Shown piece by piece: positions 6,067 to 7,797 of a stretch of DNA of 7,797 nucleotides (position 1 is its first letter; every line of letters begins with the position of its first letter). The notes beneath the pieces were generated by a model. It was not told the origin of the DNA. It made no database searches and was given only the letters and a program-made list of their open reading frames with translations. The translations under genes and the position numbers were made by a program. Where the stretch lies: positions 1-7,797 of the forward strand of contig JADGPY010000165.1 of the NCBI GenBank assembly GCA_017882205.1. Reading direction: 5' to 3'. This DNA comes from Chitinophagaceae bacterium. GTDB lineage: Bacteria > Bacteroidota > Bacteroidia > Chitinophagales > Chitinophagaceae.

Positions 6067-7344
6067 TTATAAATCATGACCGCAATAAGACAGGTCAAAA
6101 CTTTTGTTACATATCGGGAAATCAGATATTTCATTATTCCGAACCGATAAGGCAACTGCCAGCCAGTTATGAAAAGATGGATCTTTTATTTTATAAAGAA
6201 TCAATTCGCCACTATCATCTGTAATGGCGCAATGGCAAATTTCTCCTCTCCATCCTTCTACCATGGAAATAGTAAATGAATTGGCTGATGGGACTAATAA
6301 ACTATCCTTGTGCTCATTCTCTGGAAGGTTTTGTATCAATTGCCTGATATAACCAATGGACTGGTTGATTTCTTGTTTTCTTATCTGCGCTCTCGAATAT
6401 ACATCTCCGTGATGTTTAATAACGGGTTGATGATTTAATGCTTTATAAAGATCATGCGGATGTGAAAAACGAATATCCCTGCTAATAGCACTCATTCTTG
6501 CAGACATACCAACCGTTCCAATAGTTGCAGCTTGTTCGGTAGTAATGACACCTGTTTTTTCAAAACGGGCTAATGCACTGGGTAAACTAAATAATTCTTC
6601 AGAAATCCCTTCAAAGTCCTTTTCATACGCATCAAACATCTTATTTAATTCATCGGCTAATGCACCTGTAAATGGAAAATTGGTTTTCCCGGCACGGATT
6701 AAACCCTTTGACAGCCTGTTGCCGCACCATGATTGAAGGTAATTAATCACAGGGGTTCTTAATCTTCCAAATACTGCGCTGCCTAATTGGTAAGCTATAT
6801 CTGTACACATGCCACTTAAATCGCCGGTGTGCATGGCTATCCTCTCTAATTCCAGCGCAAGTGTACGGGCTAACTGCAAATCCCCACCTGGTTGATACTT
6901 ACATAAACTTTCCCACAGATTTACAAAAGCAACCGTATGCCCGGCCACCGAATCACCGGCAATGTTTTCTGTCAATGTAATCCGTTGAAATAATTTTTTC
7001 TTTTCAAGGAATAATTGTTCTATACCTCTGTGCTGGTAACCCAATTGTATTTCAAGATGAAGAATCTGCTCTCCATTACAAATGAATCGAAAATGCCCCG
7101 GTTCAATGATACCGGCATGTATCGGGCCTACGCCAACCTCATGCAATTCTTCACTTTCAATTGCAAAAAATGGGTAATCAGCAACAGCACTATTTTTATC
7201 AACCCGGTTAAAAGGATAGCGAACAGGTTTTAGCCAGGGATGGTCAGTATAAGCTATGCCAAAATTTTCATGAATCTCCCGTTCAAATTTTTCAAATACA
7301 AGGTTGTGTTTTGAAAATGAGGGTAATGGCTGTTTTGCATCCAC
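6067..7344 (-). CDS. HycE/NuoD-like large subunit of an Ehr-type complex, intact main part (no [NiFe] ligands)
   Basis: The 425 residues from the GTG at 7344 hold the end of a NuoC-like domain and a complete NuoD/HycE-like domain. The NuoC-type signature FEKFEREIHENFGIAYTDHP (17-36) is followed by WLKPVRY. Then come VGVGPIHAGIIEPGHFRF (70-87) and LGYQHRGIE (101-109), in which Tyr103 matches the quinone-site tyrosine of complex I. In [NiFe] hydrogenases four cysteines bind the metal. Here the first pair (CGxCxxxH) reads A129-G-D-S132 with His136 kept, and the second pair (DPCxxC) reads DPS390FHN393. The C-terminus DFPICNKSFDLSYCGHDL is not cleaved as in maturing hydrogenases. This is only the 3' portion of a gene beginning at 7563. 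Upstream codons in the same frame remain family-like, so GTG 7344 is a fallback start and not the original one. Stop TAA at 6067-6069. The product would be a peripheral cytoplasmic subunit. Confidence 0.82.
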   Translation of the reverse strand: MDAKQPLPSFSKHNLVFEKFEREIHENFGIAYTDHPWLKPVRYPFNRVDKNSAVADYPFFAIESEELHEVGVGPIHAGIIEPGHFRFICNGEQILHLEIQLGYQHRGIEQLFLEKKKLFQRITLTENIAGDSVAGHTVAFVNLWESLCKYQPGGDLQLARTLALELERIAMHTGDLSGMCTDIAYQLGSAVFGRLRTPVINYLQSWCGNRLSKGLIRAGKTNFPFTGALADELNKMFDAYEKDFEGISEELFSLPSALARFEKTGVITTEQAATIGTVGMSARMSAISRDIRFSHPHDLYKALNHQPVIKHHGDVYSRAQIRKQEINQSIGYIRQLIQNLPENEHKDSLLVPSANSFTISMVEGWRGEICHCAITDDSGELILYKIKDPSFHNWLAVALSVRNNEISDFPICNKSFDLSYCGHDL

Positions 7345-7563
7345 TACAGAAGATAAGATATTTATTGAGTTTAGTTCATCATTGGCAATGCAGCAAATAA
7401 GTTTGATTTTACTTTTTTGGGGAAACCCAAAATAATTTACGCAATGATTTTGTGATTATTTCATCAGGGACAAAACAATGGTCTCCCTGAATGAATTATA
7501 GTCCAATTCCGGAATAAATGCTAACGGAATAGTTTGATTATTTTTTAGAATTGCATACTTCAT
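7345..7563 (-). pseudogene. 5' part of the large-subunit gene, interrupted by an in-frame TAA
   Basis: ATG at 7563 lies one base after the stop of the upstream membrane-subunit gene, which is ideal operon spacing. From it 35 codons read MKYAILKNNQTIPLAFIPEL (1-20) and onward to FRETIVLSLMK. Codon 36 is TAA (7456-7458). In the same frame the sequence continues SQNHCVNYFGFPQKSKIKLI (37-56) and CCIANDELNSINILSSV (57-73), running straight into the CDS at 7344. The NuoC-like N-terminal domain is therefore present but cut by one nonsense codon, with no frame change. Restoring one codon gives a 498-residue protein over 6067-7563. No ATG, TTG, CTG or GTG lies between the TAA and GTG 7344. The cause could be a recent mutation, a base-calling error, or re-initiation on a shortened subunit. 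Confidence 0.75.
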
Positions 7564-7564
7564 A

Positions 7565-7797
7565 TCAATGCGGTAAATTTTTTATAGCTTCATTAATTAA
7601 ATCCACCATTTGCTGAGGAGGATTAAATCCGAGATAAAAAACCAATCCCAACAAAATAAATTGCGAAAGCGATTCTTTAAAGCTGATTTTCTCCACATGC
7701 AAAGAATCAAAACTTACCGGGGATGCGTAGATCAGCCGGAAAAAATTTTTGCCCAATGCCCACATTGCCAGGGTAAGAAGAATCAAAATTAAAACTA
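7565..7797 (-). CDS. C-terminus of a NuoL/HyfF-like proton-translocating membrane subunit (runs off right edge)
   Basis: The frame is open to the right edge; the 77 visible codons end in NLPH and TGA at 7565-7567. Two hydrophobic segments are visible. The first is VLILILLTLAMWALG at the edge, followed by KNFFRLIYASP. The second is FILLGLVFYLGF, followed by the amphipathic tail NPPQQMVDLINEAIKNLPH. This matches the last transmembrane helix and 'lG..PP..l..li..A...l' tail common at the end of HyfF/HycC/Mrp-type antiporter-like subunits. The assignment leans on this pattern and on the position directly before the HycE-like gene, where such operons carry membrane subunits. A TTG at 7784-7786 could be misread as a start, but codons before it are also hydrophobic and open. 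The remaining membrane genes should lie to the right of the window. Confidence 0.66.
   Translation of the reverse strand, partial: VLILILLTLAMWALGKNFFRLIYASPVSFDSLHVEKISFKESLSQFILLGLVFYLGFNPPQQMVDLINEAIKNLPH

Noticed and set aside
6067..7344. Active group 4 [NiFe] hydrogenase
   Set aside because: All four metal-binding cysteine positions are replaced, and three of four proximal cluster ligands are missing in the partner subunit.
7456..7458. TAA as a recoded sense codon or alternative genetic code
   Set aside because: TAA ends the VOC gene and the large-subunit gene normally, and TAA is not a selenocysteine or pyrrolysine codon. A substitution or sequence error is simpler.
7345..7563. Frameshift in the large-subunit gene
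   Set aside because: The family-like sequence before and after the stop is in the same frame, including across the AAAAAA run just after it, so no indel is needed.
7565..7786. Stand-alone 73-residue membrane protein starting with TTG at 7786
   Set aside because: The codons upstream of the TTG stay open and hydrophobic to the window edge. The sequence looks like the C-terminal tail of a HyfF/NuoL-type subunit.
1..7797. CRISPR array, tRNA, rRNA, insertion sequence or attachment site
   Set aside because: No regularly spaced repeats, cloverleaf-like sequence, transposase or terminal inverted repeats were seen in any intergenic region.

Overview
The window reads as chromosomal DNA of a Bacteroidota bacterium, most likely of the Chitinophagaceae type. 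This is inferred from four things: AT-rich DNA with moderately GC-rich genes, starts without Shine-Dalgarno sequences, a TAnnTTTG-type promoter box, and gene types common in that group. All three stop codons end genes here, so the standard bacterial code applies. There are no tRNA or rRNA genes, no CRISPR array and no insertion sequence. No gene-free stretch is longer than about 210 bases.

Left part (1-2584). The 5' end of a MutS-family DNA repair gene runs off the left edge on the minus strand. After a 203-base divergent intergenic region come two plus-strand genes. One encodes a PhnB-like protein of the VOC (glyoxalase-fold) superfamily and has a good promoter candidate in front of it. The other encodes a PQQ-type glucose/sorbosone dehydrogenase that is probably membrane-anchored.

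Right part (2589-7797, all minus strand). This is a tightly packed operon read from right to left. It enters as the C-terminus of a NuoL/HyfF-like membrane subunit. One base later starts the large subunit of a group 4 hydrogenase/complex I-like enzyme. A 17-base gap follows, then a fused ferredoxin/NuoB-like small subunit. A GTGA overlap then leads into a 903-residue Tat-exported glycosidase-like protein. The large subunit lacks all four cysteines that hold the [NiFe] site. The small subunit lacks three of the four ligands of the proximal iron-sulfur cluster. The complex is therefore not a hydrogenase. It fits the energy-converting-hydrogenase-related (Ehr) complexes, whose substrate is unknown.

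The most notable point is that the large-subunit gene starts at 7563 but has an in-frame TAA at 7456-7458. Family-like sequence continues in the same frame on both sides. The gene is either freshly broken, carries a sequencing error, or is expressed as a shortened product from the GTG at 7344. The second notable point is that a predicted exported carbohydrate-active protein is translationally coupled to this redox complex. The operon and the convergent sugar dehydrogenase gene are separated by only four bases.
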